Positions 53,641 to 62,877 are shown, counted from the stretch's first letter. The stretch: DNA of 64,000 bases from Ruegeria_B marisflavi (GCF_025673445.1 NZ_JAOVQN010000003.1:62001-126000); one strand, 5' to 3'. Notes: generated by a model from the sequence alone, not told the origin. Translations and numbers: made by a program.

Positions 53641-55255
53641 ACCGGCTCTGTTGTACCAGCCAAACGGTGATCAGGGGGACGATCACGGTGATCGCGGCCA
53701 CCGTCATCAGCAGATAGCCAAGCTGTGAATAATCCGCCGGAACCGTTATGGTCCCATCCTCGGCGCGGACCTCGCGGGTGACGGTATAGATCTGGTTGAG
53801 GTACTTGGTGCCAAGGCTCGAGGCCGACAAGGCCAGGTTGGTGAACGAGGCCATGACCGCAAAGAACGTCGCCTTGAGGTTGGCGGGCGCATTGCGTGCG
53901 ATCCAGGCCAGCATGGGGATCATCGCCACCTGACCCAGCGGCGATTCCACCGCAGTGTTGACGATTGCGATGAACCGCGCATCGACAATGCCGCCGGTCA
54001 GGGCGGCGGTCCAGTGATGTACCCCGTAGTAGAGGCCGATACCGGGCAGCGACAGCACCCCCGCCGCCAGCGTCAGCAGGATCACGATATCGGCGATGGT
54101 GCGCGAGGCGATCAAGGGCCGCAGCACCACCATGCCCACCAGAGTCAGCACCGAGGTGATGAGATACAAGAGCGACAGGAATTGCTGGTCAAAGCCCAGC
54201 ACGTCGATATCGAACCAGGTCGAGGCCGCGCCGTTCAGCGGCATGGCGCGGAACATGAAGACGATGATCGCGGTTCCGATCAGCGCGCGCGCATGCGCCT
54301 GATCCAGATTGCGCACAAGTTGCCGCATCAGGGTCAGCACGATCGCCATAGACCCGGCAAAGACGATCTCCTGCGAAAACGGCAGGTCCATCAGCCCGAC
54401 GGTCAGCGTCATCGCGACAAAGACCGCGCCACCGGTGAAATACCAGTGGTTCAGCCGCACTTTCTCGCCCTCGGGGTCGAAGGCGGCCAAGGCGCGGACG
54501 CGGTCCATCCCGCTTGCGGTCAGCCGGGCAATGATGCGCCGTTTTTGCCACCCGGCCAGCAGCACACCAGAGATCGAGATACAGGGTATCAGCAGCGCCA
54601 GCGCATAGATTTGCCCGTAGCGTGCCGCTTTCTCGGCCGGGGCCAGCGTCTCGATCCCGTCGAACAGGATGATGTTGAGTGCGGCGACCGCGCTGGCGCC
54701 GCCGATCAAGGCGAACCGTCCCAGCGTCTGCATGGTGGTGTGCTGGGCGCGCTGTGCCTCGTCCGACAGCGGTGCGCCGCTTTCGTGATGCCGCGGCACC
54801 GCCTCGACCGACATGGCATCGGCGACCGCGTCCTGAACCACGTAACCGCAGGGCGCCAGGATCACCGCCAGCACGTACCAGGCGGTCACCGACATGATGC
54901 CCGGCATCCAATCGGCCCGGGTGGCCAGCCCGTACATGATGGCGAAACTGGCCGCGATCAGCGCCGCGCCCAGATAGATCAGCCAGGCTTTCCAGCGCCA
55001 GATCAGGTCGACCAGATGGCCCAAAGGCATCTTCAGTGCCCAGGGCAACCCCGCCCAGAAGGCCAGCCCGGCGATGAAGGCCGCCGAGACATCCAGGTAT
55101 TCCTTGACGAAGAACGTGCCGACAACAGCAGTCAGCCCCTGCGCGCCCGCCGCGAAATAGACCATCAGCGGCGGCAGAAACGACCAGCGCATCTGCCGGC
55201 CAAGGTCCAGCACCACCGCGTCGAACCACGACCAGAGGCGCCGTGCGGCGGTCAT
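53624..55255 (-). CDS. MFS transporter, BT1 (folate/biopterin)-like
   Basis: 543 residues with about twelve helices. FFVKEYLDVSAAFIAGLAFWAGLPWALKMPLGHLVDLIWRWKAWLIYLGA and the DAVADAMSVEAVP stretch resemble the BT1/folate-biopterin branch of the MFS. A cytoplasmic loop (QKRRIIARLTASGMDRVRALAAFDPEGEKVRLNHW) separates the halves. Substrate unproven. ATG 55255 overlaps the upstream CNNM/CorC stop (ATGA), so the two genes are co-translated. Confidence 0.75.
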   Translation of the reverse strand: MTAARRLWSWFDAVVLDLGRQMRWSFLPPLMVYFAAGAQGLTAVVGTFFVKEYLDVSAAFIAGLAFWAGLPWALKMPLGHLVDLIWRWKAWLIYLGAALIAASFAIMYGLATRADWMPGIMSVTAWYVLAVILAPCGYVVQDAVADAMSVEAVPRHHESGAPLSDEAQRAQHTTMQTLGRFALIGGASAVAALNIILFDGIETLAPAEKAARYGQIYALALLIPCISISGVLLAGWQKRRIIARLTASGMDRVRALAAFDPEGEKVRLNHWYFTGGAVFVAMTLTVGLMDLPFSQEIVFAGSMAIVLTLMRQLVRNLDQAHARALIGTAIIVFMFRAMPLNGAASTWFDIDVLGFDQQFLSLLYLITSVLTLVGMVVLRPLIASRTIADIVILLTLAAGVLSLPGIGLYYGVHHWTAALTGGIVDARFIAIVNTAVESPLGQVAMIPMLAWIARNAPANLKATFFAVMASFTNLALSASSLGTKYLNQIYTVTREVRAEDGTITVPADYSQLGYLLMTVAAITVIVPLITVWLVQQSRFKSRD

Positions 55256-56559
55256 AGCGGGCGGATCTTCAATTCGGTGATGCGGTTGCCTTCGCGGCCC
55301 GTCACCTCGAAGCGAAAGCCGTGAAAGGCAAAGACCTGGCCGATGGTCGGGATCATCTGCGCCTCGTGGATCACCAGACCGGCCACAGTATTCGCCTCGT
55401 CATCCGGCAAGGTCCAGTCCAACGCACGGTTGAGATCGCGGATGGTTGTGGCGCCTTCGACCACGAACTGGCCGTCCTCGCTGCGGGTGACGGGCGTTTC
55501 GCTCTCCAGATCGAATTCGTCGGTGATCTCGCCCACGATTTCTTCGAGAATGTCCTCGAGCGTGATCAGCCCGCGCAGTGACCCGTATTCGTCCACCACC
55601 AGCGCGAAATGGCTGCGCATCCGCAAAAAGGCGCGCATCTGATCGTCGAGTGTGGTGGTTTCGGGCACGAAGTAGGGGGCGGTTGCCACCTTGGTGATAT
55701 CGAAATCCTTCAGCCGCCGTGTATTGCCATCGCTGCCGCCCACCTGGGCATACATGGCGCGGAACAGATCCTTGGCATGGACCACGCCGATGATGTTTTC
55801 CTGCTCTCCCCGATAGACGGGCAGGCGGGTATGCGGGCTTTCCAGACATTGCGCCAGGATCGCCTCGGGCTCGGCGTCGGCATCCAGCATCAGGATGTTC
55901 GAGCGATGCAGCATGATCTCTTCGACCGTGCGCTCGGCCAGATCGAGCGCTCCCAAAATGCGGTCGCGGTCCTCTTTTTCGACGACGCCTTCGGAATGGC
56001 CGAGATAGAGCGCGCCGGCAATCTCCTCGCGCACCGCCATGATATGGCTGTCTGGGTCGATCTGCACGCCAAAGAGGCGCAGAACCCCGCGCACCAGAAC
56101 CCGGACCAGGGCGACAATGGGTGCAAACAGCATCACCACCACGCTGATGATCGGGGCCACGGCGGCGGCGGCCTTTTCGGCATTGGTGATGGCATAGGTC
56201 TTGGGCAGCACCTCGGCAAAGACCAGCACCAGCATCGTCATCACGATGGTGGCGAGCGCAACGCCGCTCTCTCCGAACAGCCGGGTGAACAGGGCAGTCG
56301 CCAGAGAGGCCGAAAGAATGTTGACGATATTGTTGCCCAGCAGGACAGAGCCGATCAGCTTTTCATTGTTCTCGGTGATTTTCAGTGCCTTTTCGGCACC
56401 GGTCGACCCCCGGTCGGCCTGGCTGCGCAGCTTGCCGCGTGACGCGGCGGTCAGCGCCGTCTCGGAACCCGAAAAGAAGGCCGATAGGACAAGCAGGCCA
56501 AGGATGGCGCCAGCCGTGATCCAGAATGCGCTGTCAAGCGCCGAAGAAGAAGGGTCCAT
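55252..56559 (-). CDS. CNNM/CorC-type transporter with CBS pair (HlyC/CorC family)
   Basis: 435 residues: DUF21/CNNM membrane domain with three to four helices (ITAGAILGLLVLSAFFSGSETALTAASRGKL; NNIVNILSASLATALFTRLFG; MTMLVLVFAEVLPKTYAI), then two CBS domains (VEEIMLHRSNILMLD ... VYRGEQENIIGVVHAKDLFRAM; VPETTTLDDQMRAFLRMRSHFALVVDEYGSLRGLITLEDILEEIVGEI) and a C-terminal CorC_HlyC FAD-like fold. Linked to Mg2+/Co2+ efflux. Start at ATG 56559. It lies 62 bases after xerD. Confidence 0.92.
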   Translation of the reverse strand: MDPSSSALDSAFWITAGAILGLLVLSAFFSGSETALTAASRGKLRSQADRGSTGAEKALKITENNEKLIGSVLLGNNIVNILSASLATALFTRLFGESGVALATIVMTMLVLVFAEVLPKTYAITNAEKAAAAVAPIISVVVMLFAPIVALVRVLVRGVLRLFGVQIDPDSHIMAVREEIAGALYLGHSEGVVEKEDRDRILGALDLAERTVEEIMLHRSNILMLDADAEPEAILAQCLESPHTRLPVYRGEQENIIGVVHAKDLFRAMYAQVGGSDGNTRRLKDFDITKVATAPYFVPETTTLDDQMRAFLRMRSHFALVVDEYGSLRGLITLEDILEEIVGEITDEFDLESETPVTRSEDGQFVVEGATTIRDLNRALDWTLPDDEANTVAGLVIHEAQMIPTIGQVFAFHGFRFEVTGREGNRITELKIRPL

Positions 56560-56621
56560 TGGTCCTGAAACTTGTTGATGTGGCATCCGTTATGGGGTTC
56601 GGCCCGCATCCGATCAAGGGG

Positions 56622-57578
56622 TCAGTCGGAATCCCGCGACTTTGTTCGCGCCAGCGGATGGTGCGACAACACCAGTTCCGCAAGCCGTTCGTCCAGCACA
56701 TGGGTGTAGATCTCGGTAGTTGCCACGTCAGCATGGCCCAACAGGGTCTGAATGGTTCGCAGATCTGCGCCATTGGCCAGCAGGTGGGTGGCAAAGGCAT
56801 GGCGCAGCGTGTGGGGTGTCACCTTGCCGGGGTCGATGCCGCCCGCCACCGCGAAATCCTTGATCAGCAGGTAGAACGCATGGCGCGTCAGGTGTCCGCT
56901 CTTGCCGCGCGAGGGAAACAGATGAGCGCTGCGTGCCTTGCCCTTGGCGACCGCCTCGTCCTCGGCCGCATCACGGGCGGCAAGCCATGCCGCCAGCGCC
57001 GCACGGGCCGGAGGGGACAGCGGCACCATACGCTCCTTGCCGCCCTTCCCGCGCACCAGCAGCATGCGTGGATCGCCGCGCGCGGCCGAGACTGGCAGCG
57101 ACACAAGTTCGCTCACCCGCATGCCCGTGGCATAGAGCACCTCCATCAGGCAGATGTTGCGCAGCCTGTCAGCCTCGGTCCGGCCCGATTGACGGGCCGC
57201 ATCGAGCAGGCGGTCGACCTCGACCACCTCCAGTGTCTTGGGCAGGGATTTCAACCGCCCCGGCCCGCGGATCTGGATCGCTGGGTTTTCACTACGCCAG
57301 CCTTCTTCGAAGGCAAAGCGGTACAGTTGCTTGATCGCCGACAGGCGCCGGGCTCGGGTGGAGCGGGCCAGCCCCTGGGCGTCGCACTGGATCAGATAGG
57401 CTTCGACCATGTCACGGTCGGCTTCGGCAAAACCGGTGCTGCGCCGTTCCAGGAACGCGGCGAAATCCATCAGGTCGCGGCCATAGGCCAGCAGCGTGTT
57501 GGTGGCGGCCCCCAACTCGGCGGCTTGCGCCTCCAGAAAGGTCGTTATCCAGCGGTCCGGACTTGCGGGTGCGGTCAT
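56622..57578 (-). CDS. xerD: Tyrosine recombinase XerD
   Basis: 318-residue site-specific recombinase that resolves chromosome dimers at dif with XerC. N-terminal SAM-like DNA-binding domain (AYGRDLMDFAAFLERR ... SAIKQLYRFAFEEGW), then the catalytic domain with Arg154 (YATGMRVSELVSL), Lys in the RGKGGKERMVPL hairpin, HTLRHAFATHLL (His/Arg), LGHADVATTEIYTHV with His and nucleophile Tyr291. The three-base gap to the upstream periplasmic-protein gene shows operon linkage. No integron or phage features nearby, supporting the housekeeping role. Confidence 0.94.
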   Translation of the reverse strand: MTAPASPDRWITTFLEAQAAELGAATNTLLAYGRDLMDFAAFLERRSTGFAEADRDMVEAYLIQCDAQGLARSTRARRLSAIKQLYRFAFEEGWRSENPAIQIRGPGRLKSLPKTLEVVEVDRLLDAARQSGRTEADRLRNICLMEVLYATGMRVSELVSLPVSAARGDPRMLLVRGKGGKERMVPLSPPARAALAAWLAARDAAEDEAVAKGKARSAHLFPSRGKSGHLTRHAFYLLIKDFAVAGGIDPGKVTPHTLRHAFATHLLANGADLRTIQTLLGHADVATTEIYTHVLDERLAELVLSHHPLARTKSRDSD

Positions 57579-57581
57579 GGA

Positions 57582-59114
57582 TCAGCTCCGGTCCAGCAGC
57601 ATCAGCTGCAACGCGGCCCGGCGCGCGGTGTCCTCCAGCCCGACACGGCGGAACAGAGCCAGCGCCATCGCAAGATCTCCATGATTGCCCTGGGCGCCGC
57701 GCGCGAACCGGTCCATCCCTTCCAGGATGGCCTCGCCCAGATGCCCTTCGTCCAGCATCAGTTCCAGCTCCGGCGACAGCCGCGCGTCGGGCGAGAACCC
57801 TTGCGCAATCGCGGCGGCGCGTGGCGAGGGCGGCAGCACATTTCCCGGCTCTCCCTTGGCCAAGGCCGCAAGAAAACCCGCCTCGGCGTCGGTTCCAACC
57901 GGTGCGCGCGCCGCGACCTCGTAATCGGGGGACAACAGCCGTATCCGCCAGGCAAGCGCGGCCGCCTTGGGATCGGTCAGCGCCTGATTGGCCAGCGCCT
58001 TGGCAAACAGATGGGCAAAGGGAACTTCCAGCCGGGCCTGTTGCATCGCCAGCCAGACAATCGGCAGGGTTTTGGCCACTGCCTCGGAGCTGTTTGAATT
58101 CAGCGCGGTCTCGAAGCGTTGCAAGGCGGTAACCCGGTCCCAGATGCCACCGGAGGCCGCCGGCGTCCTTTGAGTGTAAAGACCCAGCAACTGGTTCGGG
58201 GTCAAAGCTCCGATCCGGGTCAGGCGTTCGGCCGCCTCCAGTTGCGCCTTCCAGCCCGCCAGGTCGCGCAGATCGGCGTTGGCGAAGGCGCGCGGCAAAG
58301 AGGCCGTGGCCATCGGCTCTCCGATCGCCTCGAACAGGCGAAAGGTCAGAGGATCGGGGCGCGAGGGCCGTTGCGGCGGCGGCAGATCCTCGAAGATTTC
58401 GGGGCTGAGAAACCGGTCGAGCAAGTCGAGCGACGCTGATGGCAGCAACTCGAGCGCATGCGCGGCTTCAAGTGTCAGCGCGGCCGAGGTCCAGTCGCCA
58501 CGTCGTGCGGTGCAGAAGATTTGCGCGCCATAATCCGGCGCCAGGTAGGGCTGAGCCACCAGCGCCGCGCAGCTGCGATCCTCGTCTCCGGTCAGCAGCG
58601 TCGCGTTGAACCAGCGGCCGAACCGCTCGGCCGTGTCGGTCGGCCCGGCCAGTTGCACAATTGCCTGCGCGGGGTCCACCGCACCCAGTTGCATGAGCCG
58701 GTCCAGGCGTGCCAGCAACAGGGTTTCCCCCGCCTCGGCCGATCCGTGCGGCGGGCGCGTTTCCGACAGAAGCAGGGTATAGAGCAGAGTCTGCATGGCC
58801 GGGTTGTCGCGAACCGGCACGTTCATCAGCCGCTCGGCCAATTGCCGCGCGTCGCTGCGCTGCCAGAGATCCACGGGCAAGCCGGTCACGCTTGAGGCAA
58901 CCAGCCCCAGCGGCGGGGCCAACGATTCCAGCGGCGTCACCTCGATCTGCGGCTGTTGGCCGCTCTGTGTCACGGGCGGCTCCAACAGAACCGTCCCCGG
59001 CAGATTCGCCGGCGGCGGCGTGTTCAGCCAATCGATGACGGACATGGGTTGCTGTGTTTGAGCCAGCCCGAGACCGGGCAGGGCCAGAAGCAAAACGACC
59101 AACCTAGTCGGCAT
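57582..59114 (-). CDS. Periplasmic alpha-helical protein, unknown function
   Basis: 510 residues with a signal peptide (MPTRLVVLLLALPGLGLA, cleavage before QTQ). The mature part begins Pro-rich (NTPPPANLPGTVLLEPP) and then appears largely helical, with repeated Ala/Leu-rich helix pairs (GRWFNATLLTGDEDRSCAALVAQPYL ... ICTARRGDWTSAALTLEAAHALELL), suggesting a TPR/SEL1-like solenoid. I do not recognise a named family. It lies between xerD and a 50-residue membrane protein gene, an arrangement typical of Rhodobacterales. It overlaps that upstream small gene by 11 bases. Confidence 0.8.
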   Translation of the reverse strand: MPTRLVVLLLALPGLGLAQTQQPMSVIDWLNTPPPANLPGTVLLEPPVTQSGQQPQIEVTPLESLAPPLGLVASSVTGLPVDLWQRSDARQLAERLMNVPVRDNPAMQTLLYTLLLSETRPPHGSAEAGETLLLARLDRLMQLGAVDPAQAIVQLAGPTDTAERFGRWFNATLLTGDEDRSCAALVAQPYLAPDYGAQIFCTARRGDWTSAALTLEAAHALELLPSASLDLLDRFLSPEIFEDLPPPQRPSRPDPLTFRLFEAIGEPMATASLPRAFANADLRDLAGWKAQLEAAERLTRIGALTPNQLLGLYTQRTPAASGGIWDRVTALQRFETALNSNSSEAVAKTLPIVWLAMQQARLEVPFAHLFAKALANQALTDPKAAALAWRIRLLSPDYEVAARAPVGTDAEAGFLAALAKGEPGNVLPPSPRAAAIAQGFSPDARLSPELELMLDEGHLGEAILEGMDRFARGAQGNHGDLAMALALFRRVGLEDTARRAALQLMLLDRS

Positions 59115-59256
59115 TCAAGACCACCGGTTGTCTTATCTCCTTCTGTGGAGCGGAAAAATCGACGCCAAAGAAGGGACCCACATAGGCATAACCGACCAGG
59201 CCGATGATACTCAGACACACGATGTAAATCACGAGTTTGACCAGACGACCCATCAT
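59104..59256 (-). CDS. Small single-helix membrane protein (50 residues)
   Basis: A short gene below usual length cut-offs. Translation starts MMGRLVKLVIYIVCLSIIGL, then VGYAYVGPFFGVDFSAPQKE and IRQPVVLNAD, stop TAG. One clear transmembrane helix (about residues 6-28) with positive charges before it (inside) and a polar tail in the periplasm. TGAGG lies about nine bases before ATG 59256; ATG 59271 (adding MRQFQ) is possible. Its stop overlaps the start of the 510-residue periplasmic gene, supporting coupling. Function unknown; it could be a membrane partner of that protein. Confidence 0.75.
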   Translation of the reverse strand: MMGRLVKLVIYIVCLSIIGLVGYAYVGPFFGVDFSAPQKEIRQPVVLNAD

Positions 59257-59332
59257 TTGAAACTGCCTCATTTCTTTGTTTTGACCAAGTTATAACTGGC
59301 CTTTTTCACAAGATCACGTCATTCACGGTGGA
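59257..59332. promoter_or_regulatory. Divergent promoter region between aroK and the xerD unit
   Basis: 76 AT-rich bases separate the divergent starts of aroK and the 50-residue membrane-protein gene. The stretch TTGACCAAGTTATAACTGG, with the palindrome GTTATAAC, lies in its middle. Both transcripts must start here or in the flanking codons; I cannot fix the exact promoters. Confidence 0.5.
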
Positions 59333-59920
59333 ATGAAGCAAATTGAGCATAACTCAGCCCAAACAAGGGGCACCACGCGGTCTGTTCTGCGCAAGACCGT
59401 GGTGATGGTGGGTATGATGGGGGCGGGAAAAACCGCTGTCGGCAAGGCTTTGGCGCAAAAACTGGCGGTTCCCTTCCTCGATAGCGATGCCGAGATCGAA
59501 GCGGCCGCAAACATGTCGATCCCCGAGATATTCTCGCGCGATGGCGAGGCGTTTTTTCGCGAAAAGGAAAGCATGGTGATCGCCCGGCTTCTGGATGGCA
59601 GCCCTTGCGTGCTGTCCACGGGCGGTGGGGCCTTCCTGGCGCCTGCGAATCGCCAGATGATCTCCGAACGCGGCGTTTCGGTCTGGCTCAAGGCGGATCT
59701 AAGCGTCTTGTGGAGCCGGGTTCGGCACAAGGATACCCGCCCCTTGCTGCGCACACCCGACCCGCGTGCGACCTTGCGCGCGCTTCACGATGCACGGGTT
59801 CCGATCTATGCCGAGGCCGATCTGACCGTGGTGTCGGATGCCGTAACCTCGATCGAACAGATGGCCGACCGGGTTATCGAAGCCTTGCAGTCGCGGCCGG
59901 ACGTATTGGAACTGACCTGA
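59333..59920 (+). CDS. aroK: Shikimate kinase
   Basis: Phosphorylates shikimate at the 3-hydroxyl in aromatic amino acid synthesis. 195 residues. P-loop GMMGAGKTAVGKALA at 27-41; shikimate-binding FLDSDAEIEAAANMSIPEIF with the catalytic Asp, and the STGGGAFLAP motif; LID region in KDTRPLLRTPDPRATL. The N-terminal ~20 residues before the kinase core are an extension common in this group. The stop is one base before aroB, its partner in the same pathway. Confidence 0.96.
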   Translation: MKQIEHNSAQTRGTTRSVLRKTVVMVGMMGAGKTAVGKALAQKLAVPFLDSDAEIEAAANMSIPEIFSRDGEAFFREKESMVIARLLDGSPCVLSTGGGAFLAPANRQMISERGVSVWLKADLSVLWSRVRHKDTRPLLRTPDPRATLRALHDARVPIYAEADLTVVSDAVTSIEQMADRVIEALQSRPDVLELT

Positions 59921-59921
59921 G

Positions 59922-61034
59922 ATGAAGAATACCGTGCATGTGGCGCTTGGGGCGCGCAGCTATGATGTGGAAATCGGGCCGGGCCTGCTGGCCGAGGCGG
60001 GTGCACGCATCGCGCCGTTGATGAAACGGCGCCGGGTCTGCGTGCTGACCGACGAGACGGTGGCACGTCTGCATCTGGAGGCGCTGCGCGACGGCTTGGC
60101 CGCCGCCGGGATCACGATGGAGGCTCTGGCGCTGCCGCCCGGTGAGGCTACCAAAAGCTGGCCGCATCTGGAACGCGCGGTCGATTGGCTGCTGGACCAG
60201 AAGGTCGAGCGCAACGATATCGTGGTGGCCTTTGGCGGCGGGGTGATTGGCGATCTGGCGGGCTTTGCCGCCGCCATTCTGCGCCGGGGCGTGCGGTTCG
60301 TGCAGATCCCGACCTCGCTTCTGGCGCAGGTGGACAGTTCGGTGGGCGGCAAGACCGGCATCAACGCGACCCATGGCAAGAACCTGATCGGCGCCTTTCA
60401 CCAGCCCTCGCTGGTGCTGGCGGATACTTCGGTGCTGGGCACGCTGACGGCGCGCGATTTCCTGGCTGGCTATGGCGAGGTGGTGAAATACGGACTGCTG
60501 GGCGATGCGGCGTTCTTTGACTGGCTCGAAGCGCAGGGCCCGGCGTTGGCCGCAGGCGACATGACTGCCCGGGTCGAGGCGGTGACCCGCTCGGTTCAGA
60601 TGAAGGCCGATATTGTCGCCCGCGACGAGACCGAGCAGGGCGACAGGGCACTGTTGAACCTCGGTCATACCTTCTGCCACGCGCTTGAGGCGGCGACCGG
60701 CTATTCCGACCGGCTCTTGCATGGCGAGGGGGTGGCGATTGGCTGTGCGCTGGCGTTTGAACTCTCGGCGCGGCTGGGTCTCTGCTCGCAAGAGGACCCA
60801 AGCCGGGTTCGCGCGCATCTCAAGGCAATGGGGATGAAGACCGATTTGTCCGATATCCCCGGCGATCTGCCGGATGCGGTGGCGCTGGTCGATCTGATGG
60901 CGCAGGACAAGAAGGTGGTCGACGGGCAGTTGCGCTTTATCCTGGCGCGCGGCATCGGGCAGGCTTTTGTCACGTCGGACGTGCCGCGCGCGGCGGTGCT
61001 TTCCGTGCTTGAGGATGCGCTGGCAACCTGTTGA
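59922..61034 (+). CDS. aroB: 3-dehydroquinate synthase
   Basis: Second step of the shikimate pathway, cyclising DAHP to 3-dehydroquinate with NAD and Zn2+. 370 residues. NAD-binding GGGVIGDLAGFAAAILRRGVRFVQIPTSLLAQVDSSVGGKTGIN; zinc ligands in GYGEVVKYGLLGD (Glu), LNLGHTFCHALE (His) and LHGEGVAIGCALA (His). It follows aroK with a one-base gap, forming a standard aroKB operon. It ends convergently with the M50 protease gene and a terminator lies between. Confidence 0.97.
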   Translation: MKNTVHVALGARSYDVEIGPGLLAEAGARIAPLMKRRRVCVLTDETVARLHLEALRDGLAAAGITMEALALPPGEATKSWPHLERAVDWLLDQKVERNDIVVAFGGGVIGDLAGFAAAILRRGVRFVQIPTSLLAQVDSSVGGKTGINATHGKNLIGAFHQPSLVLADTSVLGTLTARDFLAGYGEVVKYGLLGDAAFFDWLEAQGPALAAGDMTARVEAVTRSVQMKADIVARDETEQGDRALLNLGHTFCHALEAATGYSDRLLHGEGVAIGCALAFELSARLGLCSQEDPSRVRAHLKAMGMKTDLSDIPGDLPDAVALVDLMAQDKKVVDGQLRFILARGIGQAFVTSDVPRAAVLSVLEDALATC

Positions 61035-61056
61035 AAAAGGGGGCGTTTACCGCCCC
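61034..61056 (-). terminator. Rho-independent terminator of the M50 protease gene
   Basis: On the minus strand GGGGCG, a 5-base loop (the stop TAA sits here), CGCCCC and C followed by TTTTT. Plus-strand positions: GGGGCG 61040-61045, CGCCCC 61051-61056, AAAAA 61034-61038. The stem overlaps the gene's stop codon. Confidence 0.7.
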
Positions 61057-62117
61057 TGGATCACCATCAGTTCGCCCACATTCTCGCGGGTGACATAGCC
61101 CAGCATCCGCCCCTCTGATGTGGTGACCGCAACCGCGGGTGCCCCTTTGTAAAGCGCGTCCAGAACCGTCTCCAACCCGCTGGAAAGCGGCACCTGCGGG
61201 ATGTCACGCTCCATCACGGTTTCCGCTGAATCCGAGCGCGGATGGTCCGAGGCCAGCGCCGCGAACAGCCGTGCCCGCGTCACGAACCCCAAGAGTTGCC
61301 CATCGCCATCCAGTACCGGAAACTCATGCTGGGTGGTATGCAGCACCGCCTGCGCGGCGGTGGCCAGCGTGTCAGTCGGGCCCAGTGTCTCGAACCGGGT
61401 GATCATTGCGTCGCGCGCCAGCAGGCGGCGGGTCACTGCGCGCATGGCGACATCCTGCGCCTCGGCATTGGCGGCGATAAAGACAAAGACCGCAATCAGC
61501 ACCAGCACCGGGTTGCCGCCGCTCAGCCCGGCAAAGCCGAAGAGCAGCGCCACCAGCTGCCCGGCGGCGGCCGCGATCCGGGTGGCGCGTACCCGGTCCA
61601 TGGTCAGGCTGAGCGCCGCACGCAGAACGCGCCCGCCATCCATCGGAAAGGCGGGGATCATGTTGAACACCGCCAGGAACAGATTGACCATCGCCAACCG
61701 GGACAGGAAATCGGGCTCGGCACTGTCGATGGACGTCAGCGTCTCCAGCCTTGTATCGACGCCGAGCAGGGTCAGCACGATCCAGATCGCGACATTCACC
61801 GCCGGACCGGCCAGCGCCACCACGATCTCTTGCCCCGGTCTTTCGGGCATCCGGTCCAGCCGGGCCAGCCCGCCGATGGGCAGTAACGTGATATCGGGGG
61901 TGCGGATGCCATAGCGGCGCGCGGTCAGGGCATGGCCATATTCATGCGCCACCACACAGGCAAACAGCGCCAGCACAAAACCGGTGTTTTCCACCGCGCT
62001 CGGCCAGCCGCCCATCTGATAGGCGGAAATACCGATCCAGCCGATCAGCAGGAAAAAGGTGACATGGACCTTCAGTTCCGAGCCAAAGAGACGGCCTAGG
62101 GAGAAGGACCATGTCAT
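61047..62117 (-). CDS. Site-2 protease family (M50) membrane metalloprotease with CBS domains
   Basis: 356 residues. About six membrane helices carry the zinc site VVAHEYGHALTARR (His58, Glu59, His62) and the third-ligand motif NMIPAFPMDGGRVLRA. A C-terminal pair of CBS domains follows (ITRFETLGPTDTLATAAQAVL ... FPVLDGDGQLLGFVTRARLF; VPLSSGLETVLDALYKGAPAVAVTTSEGRMLGYVTRENVGEL), which usually sense adenine nucleotides. This is the SpoIVFB-like CBS subgroup, with unknown substrate. It starts 15 bases after the ssb stop, in the same unit. Confidence 0.92.
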   Translation of the reverse strand: MTWSFSLGRLFGSELKVHVTFFLLIGWIGISAYQMGGWPSAVENTGFVLALFACVVAHEYGHALTARRYGIRTPDITLLPIGGLARLDRMPERPGQEIVVALAGPAVNVAIWIVLTLLGVDTRLETLTSIDSAEPDFLSRLAMVNLFLAVFNMIPAFPMDGGRVLRAALSLTMDRVRATRIAAAAGQLVALLFGFAGLSGGNPVLVLIAVFVFIAANAEAQDVAMRAVTRRLLARDAMITRFETLGPTDTLATAAQAVLHTTQHEFPVLDGDGQLLGFVTRARLFAALASDHPRSDSAETVMERDIPQVPLSSGLETVLDALYKGAPAVAVTTSEGRMLGYVTRENVGELMVIQGR

Positions 62118-62132
62118 GATTAGCCTCCGGTC

Positions 62133-62672
62133 TTAGAACGGGATTTCGTCGTCGTCGATCCCGCCCGAGGCCGGTCCACGCCCGCGTCCGCCACCGCTGC
62201 CACCGCCCGAGGGGCCGCCGCCATAGGGATCGCCCGAGGGGCCGCTGTCATAGCCGCCATAAGGATCGCCGCCGCCCTGGCCGCCGCCATAGTTTCCGCC
62301 GCCACTGCCGCCGCCTTCGCCACGGCCATCGAGCATCACCAGCGTCGAGCCAAAGCCCTGCAACACCACCTCGGTGGAATAGCGGTCCTGGCCGGACTGG
62401 TCCTGCCATTTGCGAGTCTGCAACTGGCCCTCGATATAGACCTTGGACCCTTTGCGCAGGTACTGCTCGGCGACGCGGGCCAGACCCTCGTTGAAAATTG
62501 CGATCGAATGCCATTCGGTGCGCTCGCGGCGTTCACCGGTGTTGCGGTCTTTCCAGGTCTCGGATGTTGCGATTCGCAGGTTGCAGACCTTGCCGCCGTT
62601 CTGAAACGACCTCACTTCGGGGTCGCGGCCCAGATTTCCCACCAGAATGACTTTGTTGACCGAGCCAGCCAT
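62133..62672 (-). CDS. ssb: Single-stranded DNA-binding protein
   Basis: 179 residues. OB fold at 1-110 (VNKVILVGNLGRDPEVRSFQNGGKVCNLRIATSETW ... EWHSIAIFNEGLARVAEQYLRKGSKVYIEGQLQTRKWQDQSGQDRYSTEVVL), a Gly-rich flexible linker (~120-170), and the acidic tip DDDEIPF that recruits replication and repair partners, including chi (holC at 23394). ATG 62672 chosen over longer open frames because the family starts with AGSVNKVILVGNLG. No clear SOS box is seen in the gap to the divergent transglycosylase gene. Confidence 0.97.
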   Translation of the reverse strand: MAGSVNKVILVGNLGRDPEVRSFQNGGKVCNLRIATSETWKDRNTGERRERTEWHSIAIFNEGLARVAEQYLRKGSKVYIEGQLQTRKWQDQSGQDRYSTEVVLQGFGSTLVMLDGRGEGGGSGGGNYGGGQGGGDPYGGYDSGPSGDPYGGGPSGGGSGGGRGRGPASGGIDDDEIPF

Positions 62673-62877
62673 ATGTTTCCCCGCTTTTTTCTCACTGTCT
62701 GATTCATGTGTCGCGAATCTCACCAAGACCCGCTGCGCAGACCCTACACGCGCCGGGCGGCAGAGGGAAACCGGAAGCGGCAGCCTGCCGATCCCATAGC
62801 GCAGGTCTCGCAAGGGTTCCAATTTGTGCCAAAGTTCGTATAGTTCCGCGCGTGGGGTTAAGAACAGGTTACCAAGA

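Noticed and set aside
56622..57578. Tyrosine recombinase as a mark of an integrated mobile element
   Set aside because: Sequence and gene neighbours fit the housekeeping XerD; no attachment-site repeats, tRNA or phage genes nearby.
62673..62877. Possible SOS box between ssb and the transglycosylase gene
   Set aside because: GTTCGTATAGTTC has a 5-base spacer instead of the 7 expected for the alphaproteobacterial GTTC-N7-GTTC LexA site.
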